Positions 30,685 through 38,598 of a DNA stretch of 64,000 bases are shown piece after piece. Position 1 is the stretch's first letter; each line of letters begins with the position of its first letter. A program made the position numbers and the translations under genes. The notes under the pieces are model-generated. The model had not been told where the DNA came from and did not search any database. It worked only from the letters and a program-made list of their open reading frames with translations. The DNA is from Actinophytocola xinjiangensis (GTDB lineage: Bacteria > Actinomycetota > Actinomycetes > Mycobacteriales > Pseudonocardiaceae): NCBI RefSeq assembly GCF_001921215.1, contig NZ_MSIF01000028.1:1-64000 (forward strand), written 5' to 3'.

Positions 30685-30749
30685 TGTGGGTGGTGGGGGT
30701 TTGTCTGTCTTGCCCGGGTCTGGCGGTGGATTTACGGGCGGCCCCTCAC

Positions 30750-31069
30750 CTTGAGTTTTAACCTCGTGGTGTCCCGGTAGGGGGTGCTTGACCTGTGTTG
30801 TGGCTGGTCATCGAGTTGGTGGGGGGTGTGGTGGCCGTTGGCGGGTAATTAACGTGCGCCCACGGATGTGGGGTCTGTCCGGCGGGCGCACGTTTATTCG
30901 GTCTTGGGGGTCGGTGGCCCTCAGCAGGGGTAGCACGCGGGGGCGGACAGGGCAAACACGTGTCTGATCAGCACGAACACCGGCCAGGCAGTAGCGCGAG
31001 GGCAGTGTGGATCCGCGAGCAGGCCGGCTGAGGCACCGGCACCGGGGAAACCGGAGGTTAAAACTCAAG
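30750..31069. mobile_element. 320-bp MITE-like element with 16-bp terminal inverted repeats and 5-bp duplication
   Basis: The left end CTTGAGTTTTAACCTC (30750-30765) and the right end GAGGTTAAAACTCAAG (31054-31069) are perfect inverted copies. The same five bases, CTCAC, lie immediately outside both ends (30745-30749 and 31070-31074), as expected for a target-site duplication. The inside has no transposase and no convincing gene. It holds a perfect 11-bp inverted repeat, AACGTGCGCCC (30851-30861) with GGGCGCACGTT (30884-30894). These are the marks of a non-autonomous miniature transposon. The parent transposase family is unknown. Confidence 0.75.
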
Positions 31070-31169
31070 CTCACGCCTCAAGTGGCCCTGAGCTGGGCGA
31101 AGTCTGGGTTCGTGTTCACCTGTGGGCCTCTTGACCCGTGAGCCTCCGCCGCCCTGAGGCAGGGCCTTG

Positions 31170-31194
31170 AGGGGCAGGGCTGCGCCCTGCCCCT
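31170..31194. terminator. Strong GC-rich hairpin
   Basis: A perfect 11-bp stem AGGGGCAGGGC / GCCCTGCCCCT with a 3-nt loop lies about 170 bp beyond the stop of the minus-strand SWIM gene. There is no T-run, which is common for actinobacterial terminators. It could also be unrelated to termination. Confidence 0.45.
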
Positions 31195-31241
31195 GCGGTG
31201 TGTCCACCGCCAGACCCGGGTGGGCGAGGGCTCTGTGGTGG

Positions 31242-31297
31242 GGGGTTGGCCTGTGTTGGTCCGTTGGAGGCTGGGTCGTGACCGGAGGCCCAACCCC
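31242..31297 (-). terminator. Long-stem hairpin downstream of the SWIM gene
   Basis: GGGGTTGGCCT (31242-31252) pairs with AGGCCCAACCCC (31286-31297) with one bulged base and a loop of about 33 nt. It lies 65 bp past the stop of the gene at 31363, so it may end that transcript. Confidence 0.35.
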
Positions 31298-31362
31298 ACT
31301 CCCAATCCCCTCCTAACTCACTCCGTCCCCGCCCCTAACCCACCCTGTCCCACCCAAGGCGG

Positions 31363-32952
31363 TCACAAACCGCGGCGGTCCAACTCGGCCAGCAGTGCTC
31401 GGCGTCTTGGGTATCGTCCGCGGATCTCTGCTGCCAGTTCCGAAACCGATGTGATCTCCGCCAGTTCCGCCAGCAGCGCCGCCACCTCCCGGTAGGCGTC
31501 CCGGCCCGTTCGGCGCGCGGCGTTGTTGATCACTCGCCGGTAGCCGTCCACGACCTCCTCCGGGTGGTCGGCCGAGCGCAGGCGTGCGACTTCCAGCCAG
31601 GTTCGGTCGCCGCAGTCGTACTTCTCCGCAGCCCGCCAGGCCTCCGTCAGGTCGCCGTCGTCGATCAGTACACCGACCAGTTCGTCGGGCTCGCCGCGTT
31701 CGGCGGCGGTGCGGAGAACATCCAGGGCGGCTTCGCGGGCCTGGGGCCAATCGCCCACCGACTCGGCGACCGACCGCAGGTTGGCGTACGTCAGCCGCGT
31801 GGGCGCCGACCTCAGCTCGGACTCGCGGACGGACAGCGCGACCTCCGGGCGGCCGTCGTCTACATAGGACTGGACGAGGACGTCGGCGAGTCTCGGGTCA
31901 CCGGTCTCCTCGAAACCTCGTTCTGCCCAGCGGATCGCCCCGGCCAGCTGGCCCTTCTCCCGCAGCAGCGACGCGATGTCCAGGAACGCCTTCGGGTTCG
32001 GCACCCCCTCGGCCAGCACGTCCACGTGCGCGTCCAGGTCACCGTCCACCTCGGCCAGCTGGACGCGCATCGCGCGCACGACCAGGACGCGGTCCGGGTC
32101 GGGGTTCTCGGCGGCCCGCCTGACCAGCGTGCGGTACTCGGCCAGCCCGGAGACGCCCAGTGCCTCGGTGAACTCGCCCAGTTCCAGCGTCGGCCAGCCG
32201 GGACCCTCCACCTTCGTCCGGACCATCCACGCGGCGAGCTTCACCGGGTTCGGCCTTGCCTCGGTGCACGCCCGCGCGTACAGCGAGTACGCCCGCCGGC
32301 ACACCCCGACCACCGCCCCGGTCACGTCGTCCATCGTGGTCATCGCGTCGATGATGGCCTCGACGGCCCCTCTGGCCAGCGGCCGTGCCTCGGCGGCGTG
32401 ACCGGCGTCGAGCAGGTCGACGATCGTGGCCAGGGCGTCACCGGCCCGGCGGGCGTAGTCCTGGGTCGCCCGGCTGTCCAGATAGCCCCGCACCCGCAGC
32501 GCCTCCTCCAGCTGGCGGCGCAGCACGGCGACCTGCGGCGCGCCGCTCGCGCGCGCCGCCCGCAGCGTGAGCTTGCGGTACAACACCGGGTCCCGCTCGG
32601 CCTGCGCCAGCACCACACCGACCAGCTCCGCGTGGTCCAGGGAAGCGACGTAGGCGGCCAGGTCGGGCTCGGCGGGGTCCTCGCCCGCGTTCTCCAGGAG
32701 CACCAGGCCCACGGCGACACAGTGCTTGCAGAAGTTGCCGTCCGCGCCGAACGGGCAGTCGCACTCGCCGACCAGGCGTTCGCCGTCGCGGCCCAGCCAC
32801 ACGTCGTAGCTGTCGGTCCCCCGCACCCTCGCCCGGACCCCCAACGCGGTCGGCTGCACGTCCCCCACCGCGGCGACGTACTCGCGCCCCCGCCGGAACG
32901 ACGCCTCGCCGGCCGACGCGAGCAGATCCCGCTCGCTGAACCACGCCGTCAT
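31363..32952 (-). CDS. SWIM zinc-finger protein with helical repeats
   Basis: A 529-residue protein. The N-terminal SWIM finger has the CxC...CxH pattern in ECDCPFGADGNFCKHC, about residues 63-78. The rest is alpha-helical with TPR-like repeats (for example LAGAIRWAERGFEETGDPRLAD). SWIM domains bind DNA or protein and often pair with helicases, but no helicase is near. The role is unknown. It separates ftsI from murE in the division cluster, 11 bp after ftsI on the same strand, so it may be co-transcribed with the upstream dcw genes. Confidence 0.9.
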   Translation of the reverse strand: MTAWFSERDLLASAGEASFRRGREYVAAVGDVQPTALGVRARVRGTDSYDVWLGRDGERLVGECDCPFGADGNFCKHCVAVGLVLLENAGEDPAEPDLAAYVASLDHAELVGVVLAQAERDPVLYRKLTLRAARASGAPQVAVLRRQLEEALRVRGYLDSRATQDYARRAGDALATIVDLLDAGHAAEARPLARGAVEAIIDAMTTMDDVTGAVVGVCRRAYSLYARACTEARPNPVKLAAWMVRTKVEGPGWPTLELGEFTEALGVSGLAEYRTLVRRAAENPDPDRVLVVRAMRVQLAEVDGDLDAHVDVLAEGVPNPKAFLDIASLLREKGQLAGAIRWAERGFEETGDPRLADVLVQSYVDDGRPEVALSVRESELRSAPTRLTYANLRSVAESVGDWPQAREAALDVLRTAAERGEPDELVGVLIDDGDLTEAWRAAEKYDCGDRTWLEVARLRSADHPEEVVDGYRRVINNAARRTGRDAYREVAALLAELAEITSVSELAAEIRGRYPRRRALLAELDRRGL

Positions 32953-32962
32953 TCGGCAAACC

Positions 32963-35440
32963 CTATTCGGCCACCAGAGTCACCACGGGACTCGCCTTCT
33001 TCGACAGCGGAATGTGGTAGCGCTGGGCCACGAAGGAGGCGACGTCGTGGAACAGCGGCGCCGCCGAATGGCCCTCGACGGCACTGCCGTAGTAGTCGGG
33101 GCGGTCGAGCATGATGCCGACGACGAACCGGGGGTCGTCGGCCGGCAGGATCCCGGCGAAGGTGATCCAGTACAGCGAGTCGGAGTACCCGCCGGTCTCC
33201 GGGTCGATCTGCTGACCGGTGCCGGTCTTGCCGGAGATCTGGTAGCCCGACAGCGCGGCGGTCGTGCCGGTGCCGTCGTTGAGGCCGTCGCCGTCCTGGA
33301 CGATCGCGCGGAACATGTCGCGCACGGTCCGCGCGGTCTGCTCACCGACCACCCGCACACCCTCGGCCTTCGGCTCGGGAATGCGTTTGCCCTCGGGGGT
33401 GATGCGGGCGCTGACGATCCTCGGCGGCATCCGCACGCCGTCGTTGGCGACGGCCTGGTACATCGCGGCCATCTGCAGCACGGTCATCGACAGGCCCTGC
33501 CCGATCGGCAGGTTGCCGAACGTGGAACCCGACCACTGGCCGCGCGGCGGCACCCGCCCTGGGCTCTCCCCCGGCAGACCGACACCGGTGCGCTGGCCAA
33601 GACCCAGGCGCTTGAGCAGGTCGGCGAAACGGTCCTCGCCGCACTGTTCGGCCAGCATCAGCGTGCCGACGTTGGAGGACTTGGCGAAGATGCCGGTCGT
33701 GGTGAACGGCAGGACACCGTGCGGCCAGGCGTCCTTGACGGTCCGGTCGGCGACCTCGCGGCGACCGTCGACCTGGTGCACGTCGTCGGGTTCGGCGATA
33801 CCGTCCTCGATCGCGCACAGCGCGGTGACGACCTTGTTCACCGAGCCGGGCTCGAACGGGTTGCTGACCGCCGGGTTGCCCATGGCGTCCAGGTCGTAGC
33901 GGGGGGCCGTCGGGTCGAAGGTGCGGTCGTTGGCCAGCGCGTACACCTCGCCGGTGCGCGCGTCCAGGATGACCGCGCTGCCGCCCTTGGCCTTCGCGCG
34001 CACCACGTAGTCGGCGAGCTCGCGCTGCAGGAAGTACTGCAGGTCGGCGTCGATGGTCAGCTCCAGGTCCGAGCCGTCGACCGCCGGTTGCAGGTCGCGT
34101 TTGGTGTACGGGATGACGAGGCTCTCGCTGCCCTCCTCGGTGTCCACGACCTGGCGGCCGGGGGTGCCGGACAGCTCGTCGTCGCGCAGGATCTCCAGGC
34201 CCGCCAGACCGTGCAGGTTGTGCTTCTTGGGGTCCGGGTCGTCCATCCGCCAGTTCGCGACGCCGACGATGTTGGCCGCGAGGTTGCCGCCCGGGTACTC
34301 CCGTTCGGCCCGGTAGTCGGCGATGATCTCCGGGAACCGGGTCTGCAGCTCACGCGCGACCGCCGGCTCGACCTCGTCGATCAGCATCACGTAGTTGGTG
34401 TCGCGGCGCAGCTTCTCCAGCATGGCGGTCTCGCCGGCGCGCTCACCGATCAGCTCCCGCATGCCCTTGGCGATCTCCTCGGTGCGCTCGTCGAAGCTGA
34501 TCCGGTCCTCGGGGTTGTCCTTGTTGAACTTGTCGATGTCCCGGCGCACCATCCTGGGCTGGAAGGCGAGCATCCGGGACTCCACGCTGAACGCGAGCTG
34601 CACGCCCCGGCGGTCCACGATGGACCCCCGGGTGGCCGGGATGTCGATCTCGGTCGACCGTTGCGCGGCGGCCTTGGCGGCCAGCGCCTCCGCCTCGAAT
34701 CCCTGGACCTGAACGAGTTTGAGCAGCGCGGCGACGAGCGCGGCGATCAGGACGAACCGGACGGTGACCACGCGCAGGTGGTGGTTGCCGGTGGCCGGCC
34801 GGACGATCTTGCGCGGTCCGGTGGACATCCGCCGCAGGACGCCGGTGCTGTGGCGGGGCGCGCGGGCGCTGTGCCGGGCCGACGCGGCGCCGGGCCGGCC
34901 GGCGGCGCCCTGCGGGGCGCGGCGGAGGTCGGGTTCGCGCCACGGCGGGCCGCCGGAGTCGGCGCGGGCCCTGCGGCGCAACGCCTCCCGCCACGGCGGC
35001 AGGTCGTCCCGGGAGCGGCGCCGGGGCGATGGCTGGGGCGATGGCTGGGGATCCCGGCGCGGACGCGGCGACGGGCGGCGCGGGACGTCCAGGTCATCCA
35101 GGTCATCCAGGGCGTCCAGGTCGTCCAGGTCGTCGTCCCAGGGCGGTGCCGGGCGCCGGCGGCGGCCGGGCCCGTCGGCGTCGTCCCAGGCGGGTGGCGG
35201 GCGCCGGCGGCGGCGCTGGTCGGGCCCGTCGGCGTCGTCGTCCCAGGGGGGTGCCGGGTGGCCTGGCTCGTCGAGGTAGGGGTCGTCGTCGAGCCAGGGG
35301 GGTCGGCCCCGGTCGGCGGGAGCCGGCCTGGGCAGCCGGGAGCGGGGTGGCCCCGCGCCCGGCGTGCCGCGGCCGGGTAGTTCGGGCCAGCCCCGTTCGG
35401 GCCGGCGGCCTTCGGGCGACCTGCCGGAAGGTGGTGCCAT
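32963..35440 (-). CDS. ftsI: Septal transpeptidase FtsI (PBP3) with long disordered N-terminal tail
   Basis: An 825-residue class B penicillin-binding protein that cross-links septal peptidoglycan with FtsW. Residues 1-220 are a cytoplasmic Pro/Arg/Asp tail with repeated PPWDDD and DLDDLDALDDLDDLD. One transmembrane helix follows (VRFVLIAALVAALLKLV), then the dimerisation domain from about residue 260 (DIPATRGSIVDRRGV). The transpeptidase domain has PGSVNK (SxxK), KSSNVG (SxN) and SGKTGTGQQ (KTG). Relatives are usually 600-700 residues, so the tail is unusually long. The ATG overlaps the ftsL stop. Confidence 0.95.
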   Translation of the reverse strand: MAPPSGRSPEGRRPERGWPELPGRGTPGAGPPRSRLPRPAPADRGRPPWLDDDPYLDEPGHPAPPWDDDADGPDQRRRRRPPPAWDDADGPGRRRRPAPPWDDDLDDLDALDDLDDLDVPRRPSPRPRRDPQPSPQPSPRRRSRDDLPPWREALRRRARADSGGPPWREPDLRRAPQGAAGRPGAASARHSARAPRHSTGVLRRMSTGPRKIVRPATGNHHLRVVTVRFVLIAALVAALLKLVQVQGFEAEALAAKAAAQRSTEIDIPATRGSIVDRRGVQLAFSVESRMLAFQPRMVRRDIDKFNKDNPEDRISFDERTEEIAKGMRELIGERAGETAMLEKLRRDTNYVMLIDEVEPAVARELQTRFPEIIADYRAEREYPGGNLAANIVGVANWRMDDPDPKKHNLHGLAGLEILRDDELSGTPGRQVVDTEEGSESLVIPYTKRDLQPAVDGSDLELTIDADLQYFLQRELADYVVRAKAKGGSAVILDARTGEVYALANDRTFDPTAPRYDLDAMGNPAVSNPFEPGSVNKVVTALCAIEDGIAEPDDVHQVDGRREVADRTVKDAWPHGVLPFTTTGIFAKSSNVGTLMLAEQCGEDRFADLLKRLGLGQRTGVGLPGESPGRVPPRGQWSGSTFGNLPIGQGLSMTVLQMAAMYQAVANDGVRMPPRIVSARITPEGKRIPEPKAEGVRVVGEQTARTVRDMFRAIVQDGDGLNDGTGTTAALSGYQISGKTGTGQQIDPETGGYSDSLYWITFAGILPADDPRFVVGIMLDRPDYYGSAVEGHSAAPLFHDVASFVAQRYHIPLSKKASPVVTLVAE
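35088..35136 (-). repeat. Short tandem repeats in the FtsI tail
   Basis: 9-bp units of the type TCCAGGTCA/TCCAGGTCG (plus strand) repeat several times and encode an Asp/Leu-rich run. The nearby segments with CCGGCGGCGGC code for repeated Arg tracts between PPWDDD motifs. Confidence 0.6.
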
Positions 35441-36501
35441 CAGCCGTCACCGGGTGTCGTCGAACCGGCGTCCTCGTCACCGGCCGGGGCCGGCTTCTCG
35501 GCGGGGGTCGGCTCGCCGACGACGACCACGCGACCGTCGGGCATGACGACCAGGCGACCGGGGTCACCGGCCGGGACCATGCCCATCTCCTTGGCGCGCT
35601 CGGCCAGCTCGGAGGGCGACTCCTGCCTGGTGACGTCGCGCTGGAGCTCGGCGGCGCGTTCGGCCAGCTCACCGGCCTTGGTCTTGGCCTCCTCCAGCCG
35701 GTAGGAGTCGGCGATCGCCTGGGTCGAGAGCCACAGCGTGGCGACGACCCCGACGGTCAGCAGCACGATGATCAGGATGACGAACGACGCGCGGCCGGAG
35801 GCCGGCTCGCCGTCGTCGAGCGGTTCCGGGCCGTGGCCCTCGCGGTGGGCCCGGCGGGCGAAGGCCCGCTGGCCGGCGGCCGAGGACGACCGCCGCTGCC
35901 GCTCGGGCCGGGGCGCCGACCGCTCGGGCGCGGTCCGCACCGGCGCCTCGACCGACGCCCGAACCCTCGTCGCCGTCCCGGCCGAGGACCGGGGCGAGGT
36001 CCGGGTCGAAGTCCGGGTCGTGGCCCGGGTCGTGGTCGTGCGCGCGGTCCGGGTGGGTGTCCTCGTCCCGGCCTTCGCGGCCGGCGTGGCAGCGGTCCTG
36101 GCAGCCGGCTTGGCAGCGGGCTTGGCAGCGGGCTTGGCAGCGGGCTTCGCGGACGTTCGCGCGGCAGGCTGGGGAGACGGCTTCGCGGCCGGCTTCGCGG
36201 CGGTCCGCGCCGTCGGCTTGGCCCGGGTGCGGGCGGACGTGCCGGTGGTCTCGCCGGCGCGGCGCCGGCGGGTGCGCTCGGCGACCCGCGCGGTCGCCGC
36301 CTCCCGCTCGGCCCGCCGGGTGGCGGTCGACTTCGCCGAGCCGGACGCGCGGGCCGACTTCGCCGCGGTCCGGTCGGTGTCCCGGCGCGCGGCCGCACCC
36401 GAGCGCTCGGCGCGTCCGGTGTCGTTCGCGGCGTTGTCCGCGGTGCCGTTCGCGGTGCCGTTCGCGGTCCTGGCCGTCTTCGATCGTGCCGGCGCGGTCA
36501 T
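35440..36501 (-). CDS. ftsL: FtsL-like division protein with long Lys/Arg/Ala/Pro-rich tail
   Basis: A 353-residue protein between rsmH and ftsI, the position of ftsL. The membrane helix (FVILIIVLLTVGVVATLWLS) is at about residues 236-256, followed by a short periplasmic coiled coil (EEAKTKAGELAERAAELQRD). The 230-residue cytoplasmic part is rich in Ala, Arg, Lys, Thr and Pro, with AAKPAAKPAAKPAAK runs that recall histone H1-like tails. FtsL joins FtsQ and FtsW/FtsI. The assignment rests on position, topology and the coiled coil, since FtsL sequences vary widely. Confidence 0.82.
   Translation of the reverse strand: MTAPARSKTARTANGTANGTADNAANDTGRAERSGAAARRDTDRTAAKSARASGSAKSTATRRAEREAATARVAERTRRRRAGETTGTSARTRAKPTARTAAKPAAKPSPQPAARTSAKPAAKPAAKPAAKPAARTAATPAAKAGTRTPTRTARTTTTRATTRTSTRTSPRSSAGTATRVRASVEAPVRTAPERSAPRPERQRRSSSAAGQRAFARRAHREGHGPEPLDDGEPASGRASFVILIIVLLTVGVVATLWLSTQAIADSYRLEEAKTKAGELAERAAELQRDVTRQESPSELAERAKEMGMVPAGDPGRLVVMPDGRVVVVGEPTPAEKPAPAGDEDAGSTTPGDG
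36107..36142 (-). repeat. Three perfect 12-bp units in ftsL
   Basis: GGCTTGGCAGCG repeats three times on the plus strand at 36107, 36119 and 36131 and encodes AKPA units of the basic tail. Such repeats can expand or contract by slippage. Confidence 0.7.
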
Positions 36502-36520
36502 GCCATCTCACCTGCCTGCG

Positions 36521-37477
36521 TCATGACGCCTCCAAGATCCGCTCCGCCGCGCGCAACCTGACCGACGCCGCCCGCGGGTTGTGCTCCGTCTCCTGCTCGC
36601 CGGCCTGCTCGGCGCCCCTGGTCAGCAGGCGCAGCTGCGGGCCGTGTCCCGGCAGCTCCACCGGCACCCCCGGAGGCGTCCGCGACGTCGCCAGCTCGGT
36701 GAGCTGGCGTTTCACCAGCCGGTCCTCCAGCGACTGGTAGGCCTCGACGACGATCCGGCCGCCGACCCGCAACGCGGTCAGCGCCCCGGGCAGCGCCCGG
36801 CGCAACGCCTCCAGCTCGCCGTTGACCTCGATCCGCAGGGCCTGGAAGGTGCGCTTGGCCGGGTGTCCGCCGGTGCGCCGGCTGGCCGCCGGCACCGCGT
36901 CGTAGAGCAGCGCCACCAGCCGGCCGCTGGAGTCGAACGGCTCGGTGGCGCGGGCGGTGACGACCGCGTTGGCGATCCGGCGGGCGAACCGCTCCTCGCC
37001 GTAGTCGCGCAGCACGCGGGCGAGGTCGGCCGCCGGATAGGTGTTGAGGATCTCGGCGGCGGTCAACTCGGCCGTCGGGTCCATCCGCATGTCCAGCGGG
37101 GCGTCCTTGGAGTAGGCGAACCCGCGTTCGGCCACGTCGAGCTGCATCGAGGACACGCCGAGGTCCATCAGCACACCGTCGACCGAGCCCACCCGCGCGA
37201 ACCCGAGGCCCGCGAGCACGTCGGGCAGTTCGTCGTAGACGGCGTGCACCAGGTGCACGCGGTCGCCGTGGCGGGCGAGCCGTTCGCCGGAGCGGGCGAG
37301 CGCGTTGGGGTCACGGTCGAGGCCGACCAGGGTGAGGCCGGGGTGCGCGGACAGCAGCGCGTCGGCGTGCCCGCCGAGGCCGACTGTCGCGTCGACCAGC
37401 ACCGCGGACTCCCGTTCCAGCGCCGGCGCGAGCAGTTCCAGCACGCGGTCCAGCAGCACGGGGACGTGCTCAACCAT
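36521..37477 (-). CDS. rsmH: 16S rRNA (cytosine1402-N4)-methyltransferase RsmH (MraW)
   Basis: A 318-residue SAM-dependent enzyme that methylates C1402 of 16S rRNA. Family blocks include [29 protein letters not shown] (SAM site), [39 protein letters not shown] and [19 protein letters not shown] at 37477 has AAGGGGGTG upstream, so a longer in-frame start at 37615 is rejected. It is second in the dcw cluster, 224 bp after mraZ and 19 bp before ftsL. Confidence 0.96.
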   Translation of the reverse strand: MVEHVPVLLDRVLELLAPALERESAVLVDATVGLGGHADALLSAHPGLTLVGLDRDPNALARSGERLARHGDRVHLVHAVYDELPDVLAGLGFARVGSVDGVLMDLGVSSMQLDVAERGFAYSKDAPLDMRMDPTAELTAAEILNTYPAADLARVLRDYGEERFARRIANAVVTARATEPFDSSGRLVALLYDAVPAASRRTGGHPAKRTFQALRIEVNGELEALRRALPGALTALRVGGRIVVEAYQSLEDRLVKRQLTELATSRTPPGVPVELPGHGPQLRLLTRGAEQAGEQETEHNPRAASVRLRAAERILEAS

Positions 37478-37541
37478 GGTCACCCCCTTCCCGCCGTGGT
37501 CCCCGGGACGACAGGGAGAACAAGCCGACCTGGCTGTGATT

Positions 37542-37571
37542 GAGTCGACGAGTCCCCCTGGAGTCGACGAG
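37542..37571 (-). repeat. 11-bp direct repeat between mraZ and rsmH
   Basis: GAGTCGACGAG occurs at 37542-37552 and 37561-37571, 19 bp apart start to start, in the 224-bp mraZ-rsmH gap. It may be a regulator site; no regulator is recognised. Confidence 0.4.
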
Positions 37572-37607
37572 GCGGGGGTGCCGCCAGGTCCCCGCCCGCT
37601 CGTCGGA

Positions 37608-37633
37608 CCTGGCACCGGGGAAGGTGCGCCAGG
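37608..37633 (-). other. Hairpin in the mraZ-rsmH gap
   Basis: CCTGGCACC (37608-37616) pairs with GGTGC/GCCAGG (37623-37633) with a 2-nt bulge and a 6-nt loop. It may slow or partly end transcription from the mraZ promoter before rsmH. There is no T-run. Confidence 0.4.
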
Positions 37634-37701
37634 GCCGAAAGCGAGCGGACCGAGGCCTCACGGCACCCGCGTCCCTTTCGGAGAAACCGGCCGAGCCGGG
37701 G

Positions 37702-38133
37702 TCAGAACACCCCGGGGAGGACCTCCTCAGCGGCCTGGGAGTAGCTGTCCTCGTGCTCGTCCAGATAGGTCTGCCACGCTTGCGCGTCCCAGATCTCCAA
37801 GCGGGTGATCGCACCGATGACCACGCACTGCTTGGTCAGCCCGGCGTAACGCCGAAGCTCTGGTGCGACCGCGATCCGCCCCTGGCCGTCGGGACGCTGC
37901 TCGTCGGTTCCGGCGAACAGGTACCGCTGGTAGGCGCGAACCGCCTCGTTCGTCAGGGGCGCCGCGGCCACCTTGCGTGCCATCTCCTCGAACTCCGCTC
38001 GCGGGAAGACATACAGGCAGTGGTCCTGGCCCTTCGTGACCATCAACCCGCCCGCGAGAGCGTCTCGGAACTTGGCAGGCAGCGTGAGCCGCCCCTTGTC
38101 GTCCAGCTTGGGGGTGTGCGTGCCGAGGAACAC
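37702..38133 (-). CDS. mraZ: Transcriptional regulator MraZ
   Basis: A 143-residue protein with two SpoVT-AbrB DNA-binding halves. The first is [20 protein letters not shown] and the second is [22 protein letters not shown], each with the conserved DxxGR core. MraZ proteins form rings that bind repeated boxes upstream of their own gene and repress the dcw operon. GTG at 38133 is chosen because GGGAGG lies 8 nt upstream and homologues start MFLGTHTP; an earlier GTG at 38142 overlaps the ribosome-binding site. It heads the minus-strand dcw cluster. Confidence 0.96.
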   Translation of the reverse strand: MFLGTHTPKLDDKGRLTLPAKFRDALAGGLMVTKGQDHCLYVFPRAEFEEMARKVAAAPLTNEAVRAYQRYLFAGTDEQRPDGQGRIAVAPELRRYAGLTKQCVVIGAITRLEIWDAQAWQTYLDEHEDSYSQAAEEVLPGVF

Positions 38134-38175
38134 GGCGCCCACCTCCCCACCGATCCTTGCGGATCAGCCATGGAG

Positions 38176-38227
38176 CCCCCTTCCGCCCCACTTGCGGCCA
38201 CCGTACCCCACTTTTCACCACAGTCAA
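38176..38227 (-). promoter_or_regulatory. mraZ promoter with MraZ-box operator
   Basis: On the minus strand, -35 TTGACT (38222-38227), a 16-bp spacer and TACGGT (38200-38205) form a sigma-70-type promoter. Overlapping it, GTGGGG, GTGGCC and GTGGGG occur exactly 10 bp apart (ending at 38211, 38201 and 38191), with a weaker AGGGGG at 38181. The TGGGN-N5 spacing is the known pattern for MraZ binding, so autoregulation is likely. Confidence 0.75.
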
Positions 38228-38283
38228 CGGCGAACTCGGCGTTTCATGACCGGACACGCCGACGTTTACGCAGGTGAACGGCG

Positions 38284-38310
38284 TGGGGGCGGAGTGGGGC
38301 GTTGTGGCGG
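38284..38310 (+). promoter_or_regulatory. Second MraZ-box-like repeat set on the plus strand
   Basis: TGGGG at 38284, TGGGG at 38295 and TGGCG at 38305 lie 11 and 10 bp apart, facing the moxR operon. A 7-bp palindrome GTCCCAG-CGC-CTGGGAC follows at 38332-38348. The interval 38228-38598 holds no gene. TTGACA at 38546-38551 is a possible -35 for moxR without a clear -10. Confidence 0.4.
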
Positions 38311-38598
38311 GTCCCCCGACCGGGTACGCGCGTCCCAGCGCCTGGGACCACCGTTCGGGGGGTCGGGACGGCCCTCGGGAGCCCGCGAACGTGATCTCGG
38401 GGTGATCGGTGGGGAAGTGTGGGTGGAACAGATTCTTCGATGAACCCGGACCCCGAACGCCTCAGGAGGCGTAGAAGAATTGGGAGGAACCCCCGCTCGG
38501 CCCGCACGTCCTCAACAGCGGAGGGCTGGGGTACTTCTCGCCAGTTTGACACACTTCGGAGCAGGCTCCGCGCCGACGAAAGAAACACAGGAGGTCGT

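Noticed and set aside
30577-30780. Short plus-strand frame in the GT-rich repeat
   Set aside because: It is a translation of low-complexity repeats with Trp/Gly/Val bias and no start signal.
30808-31074. An 88-codon minus-strand frame starting in the right end of the MITE-like element
   Set aside because: It begins in the flanking duplication and reads through the terminal repeat; there is no ribosome-binding site, and the composition is Arg/Pro-rich without protein motifs.
36107-36142. Regular 12-bp repeats that could suggest a CRISPR-like array
   Set aside because: The units are contiguous without spacers and encode AKPA units in ftsL.
38419-38598. Extended in-frame N-terminus for the MoxR ATPase
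   Set aside because: It is Arg-rich, lacks a ribosome-binding site, and AGGAGG lies just before the GTG at 38599.
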